From Bermanella sp034112325 (GTDB lineage Bacteria; Pseudomonadota; Gammaproteobacteria; Pseudomonadales; Oceanobacteraceae): a stretch of DNA of 26,504 nucleotides. The stretch is taken from the NCBI GenBank assembly GCA_034112325.1, contig JAWUVO010000021.1, positions 1 to 26,504 on the forward strand, given 5' to 3'. The notes under the pieces were generated by a model. It saw nothing but the letters and a program-made list of their open reading frames with translations. It was not told where the DNA came from and did not search any database. Numbering within the stretch: the first letter of the stretch is position 1; every line of letters starts with the position of its first letter. Position numbers and translations under genes: made by a program. This document shows positions 1 through 7,712 of the stretch, piece by piece.

Positions 1-1
1 A

Positions 2-1225
2 ATATGCTCTAAGAGTGTATTTTCTTTTGCAGAGACTCATACTCTTTTAGAAGAAAACAAAGCAATACATAATTCACAGAATCAATCCTCATTTAAAAGA
101 GCACTGCAACTTAAAAGAAATGGTAAAAATAATGAAGCTATTCAGGCTTTTATTAGTATTACCCAACAACAACCTGATAACGCTGCCGCATTTGAACAAC
201 TGGCCATTATACAAAGCTGGAAAAATGAATTTGATTTAGCGATTGGTAATTTTAAAAAATCTTTAATAATAGATAAAGATTACACGCCAGCTCGAATTGG
301 ACTGGCTCGAGTATCTTATTGGCAAGGTGAGCGAAATATTGCGCTAACAGAAATTAATCAGGTGATACACGAGCAGCCAAAGATTACGAGCAACTGGATT
401 CTTAAAGGCGATATATTAATGGCTGATGCTAAACCGATCCAAGCTCGCGAAGCTTATCTTCAAGCCCAAATATTATTAGGTACAAAAAAAGATTATAATT
501 TATCGAAAAAAATTAATAATGCCAAGTCGCCTAAAAAATGGCGCTTAGATACCGGTTATATCTCCGATAGTTTTACCCAAGAGCGCGTTGATGGCCATAG
601 CTCTTATTTGCAACTAGCTTATACTCTTGATAATGCAGCAACACTGTACGCCCGTGGTGAAAAATATTTTAGTTTTGATACAACCGATACAGGTATCGTT
701 GTGGGCGCTTATTTTTTTCCCCACAAAATACTTTTATTAAATACTGAATATTATCGTAATCATAATGAGGCCAATTTCCGTCCTAACGAACAAATTTCTA
801 TTAACGCTGACTTTGTCCTTAGTCCAGTATGGCAGCCCTTACTAAGTTTTCGAACAGCAATCTATAATGTTGAGGAGGGCGGCGAAGGTACATCAAGTAC
901 AATCACTCCAGGATTACGCTTCAACTACAACAATGCTTCGATAGAATATCGTCATGCAAGATCAAACAACGCCGACGATACAATAACCTCAACCAATACC
1001 TTCAAAATAAACCTCAACTACAAAAATGTCTCCCCTTACATTGTCTATACCCAAGGAGAAGAAGGCATTCCCCCATTAGACACGGCAGAAATATCAGTAC
1101 TTGGTCTAGGGGCAGTATTTAAGCTAAGCGACAGCATGGGCTTCCGTATTGATGTAAGTCGTGAGGATCGTAAAGATACCTATATTCATAATACTTTAGG
1201 CGCAGGCGTTAGTGTTTATTTCTAA
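2..1225 (+). CDS. TPR-containing YaiO-type outer-membrane beta-barrel protein (5' partial)
   Basis: The reading frame is open from base 2 to the stop at 1223-1225 (407 residues visible). There is no start codon near the edge, so the beginning lies outside the window. The first visible residues look like the end of a signal peptide (VFSFAETH). About residues 30-160 are TPR-like helical repeats (for example KNNEAIQAF, ALAYWQGE-type spacing), and about 175-407 are alternating aromatic beta strands ending in a terminal Phe (VSVYF). This order, TPR then a small barrel, matches the YaiO outer-membrane family. Role inferred: outer-membrane protein, possibly linked to polysaccharide or envelope export; the substrate is unknown. 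A GTG at 362 could be mistaken for a start, but the TPR region upstream is clearly coding. The cytochrome b561 gene follows after 23 bases and may be co-transcribed. Confidence 0.75.
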   Translation: MCSKSVFSFAETHTLLEENKAIHNSQNQSSFKRALQLKRNGKNNEAIQAFISITQQQPDNAAAFEQLAIIQSWKNEFDLAIGNFKKSLIIDKDYTPARIGLARVSYWQGERNIALTEINQVIHEQPKITSNWILKGDILMADAKPIQAREAYLQAQILLGTKKDYNLSKKINNAKSPKKWRLDTGYISDSFTQERVDGHSSYLQLAYTLDNAATLYARGEKYFSFDTTDTGIVVGAYFFPHKILLLNTEYYRNHNEANFRPNEQISINADFVLSPVWQPLLSFRTAIYNVEEGGEGTSSTITPGLRFNYNNASIEYRHARSNNADDTITSTNTFKINLNYKNVSPYIVYTQGEEGIPPLDTAEISVLGLGAVFKLSDSMGFRIDVSREDRKDTYIHNTLGAGVSVYF

Positions 1226-1248
1226 GCCAACTGAACAGGAGTTTTATC

Positions 1249-1815
1249 ATGGTAAATAATCCAAAAAGTTATACTAAAATAGCAATAATTTTGCACTGGA
1301 TAGTCGCATTAGGCTTAATTACAAATATTGTATTAGCCTTATTAATTCCTTACGTCGGTGACGGAAACATACGCTTCGTTATTGATAGTCATAAGTCTAT
1401 TGGTATTACCTTGCTGGGGTTTGCTTTACTAAGAGTGGTCTGGCGATTCACTCATCAACCGCCGGAATATTCTTATATACAACCGAAGTTAGAGCGCCTT
1501 GCCGCTCATGGAACGCACTTGCTGCTTTACGCCTTGATGTTGATGATTCCAATATCAGGTTGGATGCATGATTCTGCTTGGAAATCAGCATCAGAAATTA
1601 GTATGTATTGGTTTGGCTTGTTTGAATGGCCACGCATTGCACCAATAATGGAGCTTGAGCCAGTACTCAAAGAACAACTTCACGATATTTTTGGTGGCAT
1701 GCACACGTGGTTTTCATACGCTTTATATTTATTTTCGGGCATTCATATCGCAGCCGCATTAATGCATCATTACTCTAAAAAAAACCGCGTAAGAGGAAGA
1801 GGCATACTGCCATAA
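1249..1815 (+). CDS. Cytochrome b561 family protein
   Basis: A 188-residue inner-membrane protein with about four hydrophobic segments (roughly 12-35, 48-66, 88-106, 150-172). It has the di-haem b561 pattern: His16 in the first helix (LHWIVA), His48 (DSHKSIG), His90 (HGTHLLLY) and His152/His166 in the last helix (MHTWF, GIHIAAA). Members of this family (YceJ/CybB type) pass electrons between the quinone pool and periplasmic or membrane acceptors. The length is normal for the family. AGGAG at 1237-1241, seven bases before the ATG, supports the start. It follows the YaiO-type gene closely and may share its transcript. The physiological partner cannot be read from the sequence. Confidence 0.9.
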   Translation: MVNNPKSYTKIAIILHWIVALGLITNIVLALLIPYVGDGNIRFVIDSHKSIGITLLGFALLRVVWRFTHQPPEYSYIQPKLERLAAHGTHLLLYALMLMIPISGWMHDSAWKSASEISMYWFGLFEWPRIAPIMELEPVLKEQLHDIFGGMHTWFSYALYLFSGIHIAAALMHHYSKKNRVRGRGILP

Positions 1816-1903
1816 TGAGTATTAATAAATTTATTATCTTAATCTAAGAACTATGCCCTTTTTCTTTGCTGCGCACACTTGTAGAATGATTAATAATTTG
1901 TCA

Positions 1904-1932
1904 CTGCAACTATATGTCATCGCGGCACGTAT
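1904..1932 (+). promoter_or_regulatory. Candidate ECF-sigma promoter P1 (autoregulatory)
   Basis: The -35-like TGCAAC (1905-1910) is followed by 17 bases and the -10-like CGTAT (1928-1932). Three other intergenic sites in the window have the same hexamer, spacer and CGTA. The AAC/CGT pairing is typical of ECF sigma promoters. Transcription would start about 10 bases before the TTG start codon of the sigma gene, so the sigma factor probably activates its own operon. Confidence 0.7.
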
Positions 1933-1952
1933 AAGTAAATAAGGATATTTTC

Positions 1953-2531
1953 TTGGATAACGAAGAATTAATGAGTTTATTGGCCCGTTGTGCACTTCGG
2001 GATCAAAAAGCACTGGAGGCTCTGTACCAAAAAACAGCCGCCTACCTTAACGCAGTGGCCTTCCGAATTGTAGGCTCAGCCGACAGCAGCAACGATGTAT
2101 TACAAGAATCTTTCATTCAAATTTGGAACAATGCTAAAAGCTATACACCTGCTCAAGGCACCCCAACAACCTGGATGACAAGCATTGTAAGATATCGCGC
2201 AATTGACAAATTAAGGCATGAGGGCCGTCATCAAAACCGCCCTCATCATGAAGAGGAAGCTCAAATTTTATTAAGTACCGCTAACGACGATACCCAAGAA
2301 GACGTCTATAGTCGTTATAGATTAAACGAACAGCTTAAAGAATGCTTAAGTGCCATGAATGATAAATTCAAACAAAGTATCGAGCTTGCCTATTTATACG
2401 GTTATTCACGTGAAGAATTGGCTGAAACGTTAGGCTCAAATATTAATACAGTAAAATCATGGTTGAAACGTGGTAGCGCTCAACTAAAAATTTGTATGGA
2501 AGGTAAAAACGGGGATTCAAATAATGATTAA
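1953..2531 (+). CDS. ECF-family RNA polymerase sigma factor
   Basis: A 192-residue sigma-70 group 4 (ECF) factor. Region 2 spans about residues 10-95, with the core-binding/-10 recognition stretch DVLQESFIQIW and then TWMTSIVRYRAIDKLR. Region 4 spans about 128-183, with the helix-turn-helix SREELAETLGSNINTVKSWL. No extra domain is present. The start is TTG at 1953: AAGGA at 1941-1945 sits seven bases upstream and no better in-frame ATG precedes the conserved region. The gene overlaps the anti-sigma gene by eight bases, implying coupled translation. Promoter P1 just upstream matches three other local promoters, so autoregulation and control of downstream genes are inferred. The activating signal is unknown. 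Confidence 0.95.
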   Translation: MDNEELMSLLARCALRDQKALEALYQKTAAYLNAVAFRIVGSADSSNDVLQESFIQIWNNAKSYTPAQGTPTTWMTSIVRYRAIDKLRHEGRHQNRPHHEEEAQILLSTANDDTQEDVYSRYRLNEQLKECLSAMNDKFKQSIELAYLYGYSREELAETLGSNINTVKSWLKRGSAQLKICMEGKNGDSNND

Positions 2532-3264
2532 TTCAAATGATCAAAATACCCTAGCCCTTGAGTATGTGCTTGGCACACTAAGAGGTGAAGAGCGCGAAGC
2601 CTTTGCAATACAATTACGTTCGGATGACAGCCTAATGCAAGCGGTTCGCTATTGGGAAGAAACCTTAATGCCGACCCCAAGCTCTGTGGCGCCCTTAATA
2701 CCTAAACCCAGTACGTTTAAAAATATACAAAAAGCTATTTATCAGCAGAGCCATTCTTCGGCTAAAGAAACATCAATAAGCTGGTGGGATAAGATATTAC
2801 CTTGGAAAATTATCAGCAGCGCGGCCTTTGCCATGTTACTCGTTGTTAGCGGCTTATTGCTTTCAAGCAACTTTCAGCAAAACAACCAAGGGGCAAACCT
2901 CAACACAGATTATGTGGCAGTTCTTGTTGGTGAAGCCGATGCGCCTATACTAACCGCACTTACCGCCAGCGATGGCAATACTCTTTGGTTAAAGTGGGAG
3001 GATTGGAAAACACCCAAAGATCATAGCTTGCAGCTTTGGGCCAAGTCCCGTCGAGATGGACAAATTCGTCCGCTATTAGTATTTGGCGACAACGAATTAA
3101 AACAAGTTGCATTAGATGAAGCTACTTTGCGCTTAATAAAAGATTCATCCCATCTAATTATCACCCGAGAAGAAATAGGTGGGTCAGCTCTTGATGAACC
3201 AAGTGACATAATCATTGCGAAAGGGGTTTGTATTCGCCTTGCAGACACGAAAGGCAGCGCATAA
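2524..3264 (+). CDS. RskA-type membrane anti-sigma factor
   Basis: A 246-residue single-pass membrane protein. The N-terminal cytoplasmic part (about 1-90) holds the sigma-binding pattern LALEYVLGTLRGEER and RYWEETL, without the HxxxCxxC zinc motif of ZAS anti-sigma factors. One transmembrane helix lies at about 96-115. The periplasmic C-terminal domain (about 125-240) has the RskA signature (LWLKWEDW, HSLQLWAKSRRDG, LIITREE). The family holds an ECF sigma factor at the membrane until regulated proteolysis releases it. GGGGA about eight bases upstream supports the ATG at 2524. The overlaps with the sigma gene (8 bases) and the LRR gene (1 base) argue for one operon. Confidence 0.92.
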   Translation: MINSNDQNTLALEYVLGTLRGEEREAFAIQLRSDDSLMQAVRYWEETLMPTPSSVAPLIPKPSTFKNIQKAIYQQSHSSAKETSISWWDKILPWKIISSAAFAMLLVVSGLLLSSNFQQNNQGANLNTDYVAVLVGEADAPILTALTASDGNTLWLKWEDWKTPKDHSLQLWAKSRRDGQIRPLLVFGDNELKQVALDEATLRLIKDSSHLIITREEIGGSALDEPSDIIIAKGVCIRLADTKGSA

Positions 3265-3920
3265 TGAAAATCAATCGCAGCGGTTGGCTAACTATTATTC
3301 CATTATTAGCACTTTCTATGGTAAGCAAAATTTATGCGGTTGAATTTAATGTGCAAGACATAGGACTGCAAGCGTGCTTGCAGAAACTCGCTGTTATTAA
3401 TCAGTGGAAAAAGCCTCAAAACGTAACAGAAATAAAATGTCATAGTAACAATATTCGTTCATTGAAAGGGTTAGAAAAGTTTACCAAGCTAGAGTCGTTG
3501 TCACTGTACAATAATAATTTAGAAAAAATTGATATTAACTTAACATCTTTCAAGCATCTCATAACCTTAAATTTATCTCGTAATAATTTGTCCCAATTAA
3601 TAATTACCGACTTATCAAAACTCAGTAAAATTTATTTATTCGACAATGGAATGGAAACATTAACATTAACTAACCTAACCAGTCTTAAGGTACTCAAAGC
3701 CAACAATAATAAAATTGAAGTTTTCAACTATGAAAATACTCCCAAACTTGAAAAAATATATATTTTTAATAATCAGCTAGAAACGGTTAATATCCATGAC
3801 TTACCCAACCTGCAATATATGGACTGCCGCCAAAACCCAATGCCAGACTCACTTTACGATGAAATGGACAAAAAAAATGATACCACCTTCCTTCACGATG
3901 GTAATGCCGAAGACTGGTAA
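3264..3920 (+). CDS. Exported leucine-rich-repeat protein
   Basis: A 218-residue protein with a signal peptide (about 1-25, cleavage after KIYA) followed by seven LRR units of about 21 residues (about 53-200). The repeat pattern is LxxLxLxxNxLexlxIxxLxx, with conserved Asn in NNIRSL, NNNLEKI, RNNLSQL, NNKIEVF and NNQLETV. The C-terminal 20 residues are charged. The start is the ATG at 3264, which overlaps the anti-sigma stop (TAATG), with AAGG nine bases upstream. A GTG further upstream lies inside the anti-sigma gene and precedes no signal peptide. LRR solenoids bind proteins or glycans. Being the third gene of a sigma/anti-sigma operon, it may be a periplasmic sensor or a regulated effector; neither is demonstrated. 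Confidence 0.85.
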   Translation: MKINRSGWLTIIPLLALSMVSKIYAVEFNVQDIGLQACLQKLAVINQWKKPQNVTEIKCHSNNIRSLKGLEKFTKLESLSLYNNNLEKIDINLTSFKHLITLNLSRNNLSQLIITDLSKLSKIYLFDNGMETLTLTNLTSLKVLKANNNKIEVFNYENTPKLEKIYIFNNQLETVNIHDLPNLQYMDCRQNPMPDSLYDEMDKKNDTTFLHDGNAEDW

Positions 3921-5172
3921 GCGATTAATAATTTGTGGGTTGTTCATTAATTTATTCATAATAAAGCCTACTATAGCGCTTGAATATGAGTTAAATAATC
4001 ATACATTCGACCTAGGTACCCGTGCCCGTATTGCTTATGTTAATGCGGACAATAAGGCTAATAATTTAAGTAACACTGCTCGCGATATGTCTTTATTATT
4101 ACGCTTTCGTGTTAACAGCCAGTGGACACCCCAGCTTTTTACACTGGTTGAACTAGACCATGTTGAATTGGCATGGCAAGACGAATTCAGCAATGGCGAA
4201 TTCTTTAATAACACACCGGTAATTCCCGATGCAGCGGGGATCGATTTTAATCAAGTATTATTGCGTTATTCACCCACCAATACGTTGCAGTTTACCTTAG
4301 GTCGCGAAGCCATCAACCTAGGTAACGAACGCTTCATAGGTACGAACAGTTTTTGGCAAAACGAACAAACACTCGACACTGTTGGTTTTAATTACGAATT
4401 TGGCTCTGCGTCTAAGTTCTTATATCGTTATATAGACAACGCAAATAGGATTACAGGACGTAACGCGGGTAAAAAACTGAGTTCGTCTGACTCGAACTTT
4501 GCTGCTAACAATGGTCAGCGTCCTGCCAATTTTTTAGGCGACCATGACCATGATACCCATCTATTATTTGCAGAATTTAAAGAATGGGATTACTCAAAAA
4601 TACAAGTCTATTACTTTGATATGAATATTAAAGATGCCACAGCACTGTCAAATAAAACGCTAGGCTCACGCTACGAATATGAAGGGCGCTGGAACAAGCT
4701 GCGGACACTCGCTCATGGTGAACTTGCACTGCAACAGCGTACAGAAATTAACAATGATGCAACCCTTCAATTTTACGATTTAGGCATGGGTATTGGCTAT
4801 GGTGTAAACCAACTATCAATCAACTATCAGCAGCTTGGAGAGCATAATGGCACAAGCTTTGTTACTCCTTTGGCATCATTGCACGAGCAAAATGGCTGGG
4901 TCGATAAATTTTTAAAAACGCCACAATCTGGTTTGCGTGACTACTCACTACAATACATTTGGCGACAAAGTCCAATAAAAATAGATGCCCGTTATCATGC
5001 TTTTCATACCGACGATAACCACTCAAAATTGGGGGAAGAGCTTGATGTAGATTTTGTATTAAAACTAAGTCGTCAAGGTACAATTTTACTTCGCTATGCC
5101 GATTTTTTCTCCAGCGACAATAGCTCCCCAGATGAACAGCGGGTATTTTTTATGTATACCTATAATTTGTAG
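3898..5172 (+). CDS. Alginate-export-like outer-membrane porin
   Basis: About 424 residues. A signal peptide (hydrophobic IICGLFINLFII, cleavage near IALEYE) is followed by a long series of amphipathic beta strands with aromatic girdles, as in the alginate export (AlgE-like) porin family. Recognisable parts are ARIAYVNAD, LLLRFRVNSQWTP, LGREAINLGNERFIG and a C-terminal MYTYNL strand. The start is uncertain: ATG codons at 3898 and 3904 both fit the signal peptide, and one at 3877 has GGA eight bases upstream. All lie inside the end of the LRR gene, so the two genes overlap by at least 17 bases. It is the fourth gene of the ECF operon. The substrate is unknown; alginate export cannot be assumed without neighbouring biosynthesis genes. 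Confidence 0.8.
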   Translation: MVMPKTGKRLIICGLFINLFIIKPTIALEYELNNHTFDLGTRARIAYVNADNKANNLSNTARDMSLLLRFRVNSQWTPQLFTLVELDHVELAWQDEFSNGEFFNNTPVIPDAAGIDFNQVLLRYSPTNTLQFTLGREAINLGNERFIGTNSFWQNEQTLDTVGFNYEFGSASKFLYRYIDNANRITGRNAGKKLSSSDSNFAANNGQRPANFLGDHDHDTHLLFAEFKEWDYSKIQVYYFDMNIKDATALSNKTLGSRYEYEGRWNKLRTLAHGELALQQRTEINNDATLQFYDLGMGIGYGVNQLSINYQQLGEHNGTSFVTPLASLHEQNGWVDKFLKTPQSGLRDYSLQYIWRQSPIKIDARYHAFHTDDNHSKLGEELDVDFVLKLSRQGTILLRYADFFSSDNSSPDEQRVFFMYTYNL

Positions 5173-5266
5173 GAGGCTTAAGAACGCCATTAAATTCAAA
5201 GCTAGTTGATTATCACACTAAAATATTCGTGTACTTATTAAAAATTAGAAGTTAATAATTATTAAC

Positions 5267-5293
5267 TGCAACTTTTTATCAACGCGCTGCGTA
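5267..5293 (+). promoter_or_regulatory. Candidate ECF-sigma promoter P2
   Basis: TGCAAC (5267-5272), a 17-base spacer, then CGTA (5290-5293). It closely resembles P1, including a shared CGCG inside the spacer. It lies about 35 bases before the first ATG of the propeller lipoprotein gene, placing that gene in the proposed regulon of the upstream sigma factor. Confidence 0.68.
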
Positions 5294-5327
5294 TCGTTAT
5301 TTATGCATTTAAAAAACGTTTACGTGG

Positions 5328-7598
5328 ATGATAAATACGATGATAAATACACTAACAAAAAACTCGATATATGTGTTATTGCTCAGTCTCTTAGCAGCCT
5401 GCGGTGGAAGTGGAAGCAATAGCAGCGACCTAAGGGACGTGCCAGCTGAAGAGCCGTCAATAGAGGCACCCACGGCAAGCATTATATTTCCACCCGAAAG
5501 CGCCTTAGTTGATTCTAACTTTATAAAAATTCGTGGAACGGCCAGCGATGCACAAGGTGACACCATTACCCGCGTCAGTGTTAATGGCGTTATTGCAGAA
5601 AGCGACGATGGCTTTGCCACCTGGCAGGCCAGCGTGCCTTTAGACTTAGGCGAAAACACCCTAATAGTCTCAACAACAGACGACAAACAAACCTCAAATA
5701 ACGCAGCGGCCGCTACCGTTGTTCAAGCTCGCGCCTTACCATTTCTCAGCAGCAGCACTGCGAATAGTGGTGTTGAGGTTGATCAGGCAAATAATCGCGT
5801 GCTAGTGATTGATAGCGCACAGAGAGCGCTGCTTGCCTTTGACCTGTCTACCGGCCAGCGCACTGTTATCTCCAGTAACCGTGGTATTGATGCCTTTGAC
5901 AATCAACAGGGCGTGGGTTCAGGCCCTGGTTTTGTTAATCCAAACAACCTGAAATTTGATGTGGCTAATCACCGAGTATTGCTTACTGAGCTATTGGAAC
6001 GTCAAGTGTATACCGTAGACATAAACACGGGTGAGCGCAGCGTTTTTTTTGATATGAATAATACCATCGGCAATGGCCCTGCATTACGCCTTATTAGAAT
6101 CACTCTGTTTGATCTAGCCAATAATCGCCTACTGCTTTTAGATGGCATTAATCGTGATTTACGATTATTCGCCATAGACCTCGCTGACGAAACTCGCACA
6201 CTTATTTCCAGTAATGCAAACAGTGGTCTGGTAATAAATAATCCAGACTCAATGTCACTGGACTCAGCTAATAATCGAGTAATTTTGTCTGAGCCAGCGG
6301 GCAGAATCGTCGCCATTAATCTTAGTAATGGCGAACAAACGGTTTTATCTGGCTTAAATAGCACTGACAGTAGCATTGTGGGTGGCGGGCCAAATTTCAA
6401 AACTCCAGTTGATGTTGATATTGATACTAGCCGTAATCAAGCGTTAGTGTCCGATGCAGGGCTTGATGCGCTTTTTATTGTAGATTTAGCCACTGGGAAC
6501 CGCACCTTATTAGAAGGGCTCGGGTCTGATTTTATAAGTTTAAGGGCGGCGGATTTTTTCGACGAGAATCAAATTGTCGCTGTGGATGATGGTCTCGAAA
6601 CAGTGATAATAGTTGACCGTAATACAGGAGACCGAACGCTGTTACCCGCTAACGGTATTGGCGAAGGTCCGCGTTTACAGACACCACGCTCTTTTGTGCA
6701 AATAGATTCAGGGTTGTTAATCGCAGACTCCGAGGCAAGCCACGTATTTCATGTGGATGTAAGCAATGGTAATCGGTCAATATTCGTTAATGGCAATGAA
6801 ACAATACTGAACAGTCCAAGAGCCATTGCTTTAGATAAAGCCAATAATCGAGTATTGATTGTTGATAACGTCGACAATATTGATAACAGAGACGATGACG
6901 AATTAAACCCGCGCTTATTATCACTAGACTTAGCGTCTAAAACGTTAAGTATTATTAGTGGTGACGGCACTGGCTCTGGACCTGGCATGACGAAACCTGA
7001 GCATATTGCCCTAGACAGTGTTAATAATCGTTTGCTGGTCATAGATATTGATAAAGTCGCATTGTTTTCAATTAACCTAGCAACGGGCGAGCGCTCTGTC
7101 ATATCAGATCAAGGCAGTCCTGGGCCTGCTTTTGACACTCCATTAGGGCTTGCCTTAAAAAGCGATGGCAATACCGCATTAGTGATTGATGCATTTGACG
7201 GAATATTATTCAGTATTAATTTACAAACCGGAGCACGTAGTGTGATATCTGGCGAAAACCCAGATACAGGTGAGATTATCGGTCCCGGATTTGCATTGAT
7301 TGATAGCCATGCAATTGTGTTAGACGAGGACAATAATCGCGCTCTGATTTCAAATTTAGACGACAGCAGTATATTTTTGGTGGATTTGTCCACAGGCATA
7401 GCAACAGAATTAACCGATGGTCTGAGTGCAGGGCCATTTTTACAGGAGCCCATAGCCTTGATTGTTGATGAGCGCAATCATCATCATGCATTTGTGCTAG
7501 ATTCGGCTTTTCGTGCAGTTTTCACTGTCGACTTGTTGACTGGCGATAGGGTACTAACATCTTGGAGTGAAGTTAGTCCACTGAATAATTTATTCTAG
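5328..7598 (+). CDS. Lipoprotein with Ig-like domain and 12 propeller-type repeats
   Basis: 756 residues if started at 5328. A lipoprotein signal peptide ends in LLAAC (Cys25) followed by a Gly/Ser linker; there is no Asp at +2, so outer-membrane placement is expected. About residues 48-128 form a bacterial Ig-like domain (TASIIFPP, IRGTASDAQGD, VSVNGV). About 147-756 hold 12 degenerate units of about 45-60 residues with the pattern LDxANNRxLVxDxxxxxLxxxDLxTGxRTxIS and often GSGP. These resemble NHL/SMP-30-like beta-propeller blades. The 11893 gene encodes a paralogue. Two in-frame ATGs in a 12-base tandem repeat (5328, 5340) leave the start ambiguous; GTGGA at 5324-5328 could serve the second. 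Promoter P2 precedes it. Likely a cell-surface binding protein; the ligand is unknown. Confidence 0.82.
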   Translation: MINTMINTLTKNSIYVLLLSLLAACGGSGSNSSDLRDVPAEEPSIEAPTASIIFPPESALVDSNFIKIRGTASDAQGDTITRVSVNGVIAESDDGFATWQASVPLDLGENTLIVSTTDDKQTSNNAAAATVVQARALPFLSSSTANSGVEVDQANNRVLVIDSAQRALLAFDLSTGQRTVISSNRGIDAFDNQQGVGSGPGFVNPNNLKFDVANHRVLLTELLERQVYTVDINTGERSVFFDMNNTIGNGPALRLIRITLFDLANNRLLLLDGINRDLRLFAIDLADETRTLISSNANSGLVINNPDSMSLDSANNRVILSEPAGRIVAINLSNGEQTVLSGLNSTDSSIVGGGPNFKTPVDVDIDTSRNQALVSDAGLDALFIVDLATGNRTLLEGLGSDFISLRAADFFDENQIVAVDDGLETVIIVDRNTGDRTLLPANGIGEGPRLQTPRSFVQIDSGLLIADSEASHVFHVDVSNGNRSIFVNGNETILNSPRAIALDKANNRVLIVDNVDNIDNRDDDELNPRLLSLDLASKTLSIISGDGTGSGPGMTKPEHIALDSVNNRLLVIDIDKVALFSINLATGERSVISDQGSPGPAFDTPLGLALKSDGNTALVIDAFDGILFSINLQTGARSVISGENPDTGEIIGPGFALIDSHAIVLDEDNNRALISNLDDSSIFLVDLSTGIATELTDGLSAGPFLQEPIALIVDERNHHHAFVLDSAFRAVFTVDLLTGDRVLTSWSEVSPLNNLF

Positions 7599-7602
7599 AT
7601 TT

Positions 7603-7631
7603 CCATACCGCAAGTATCACTTGCGGTATGG
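7603..7631. terminator. 13-bp perfect hairpin after propeller gene 1
   Basis: CCATACCGCAAGT (7603-7615) pairs perfectly with 7619-7631 around a 3-base loop, four bases after the stop codon. No T-run follows on either side, so it is not a textbook intrinsic terminator. It may stop or attenuate transcription, or protect the 3' end of the mRNA. Confidence 0.55.
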
Positions 7632-7712
7632 TCTCGCTTAAAACTTCTTATTTAATTCATATGCTCTATAAATCAGCATAGCGTCACATCACATCCATAA
7701 AAGGCAGCATTC

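Noticed and set aside
105..110. TGCAAC in the first gene as a further ECF promoter
   Set aside because: It lies in coding sequence and no CGTA occurs 17 bases downstream.
3796..3897. Upstream extension of the porin ORF
   Set aside because: These codons lie within the LRR gene and precede, rather than include, the signal peptide.
4730..4744. TGCAAC close to CGTA within the porin gene
   Set aside because: The spacing between the boxes is only a few bases and the site is inside a conserved barrel coding region.
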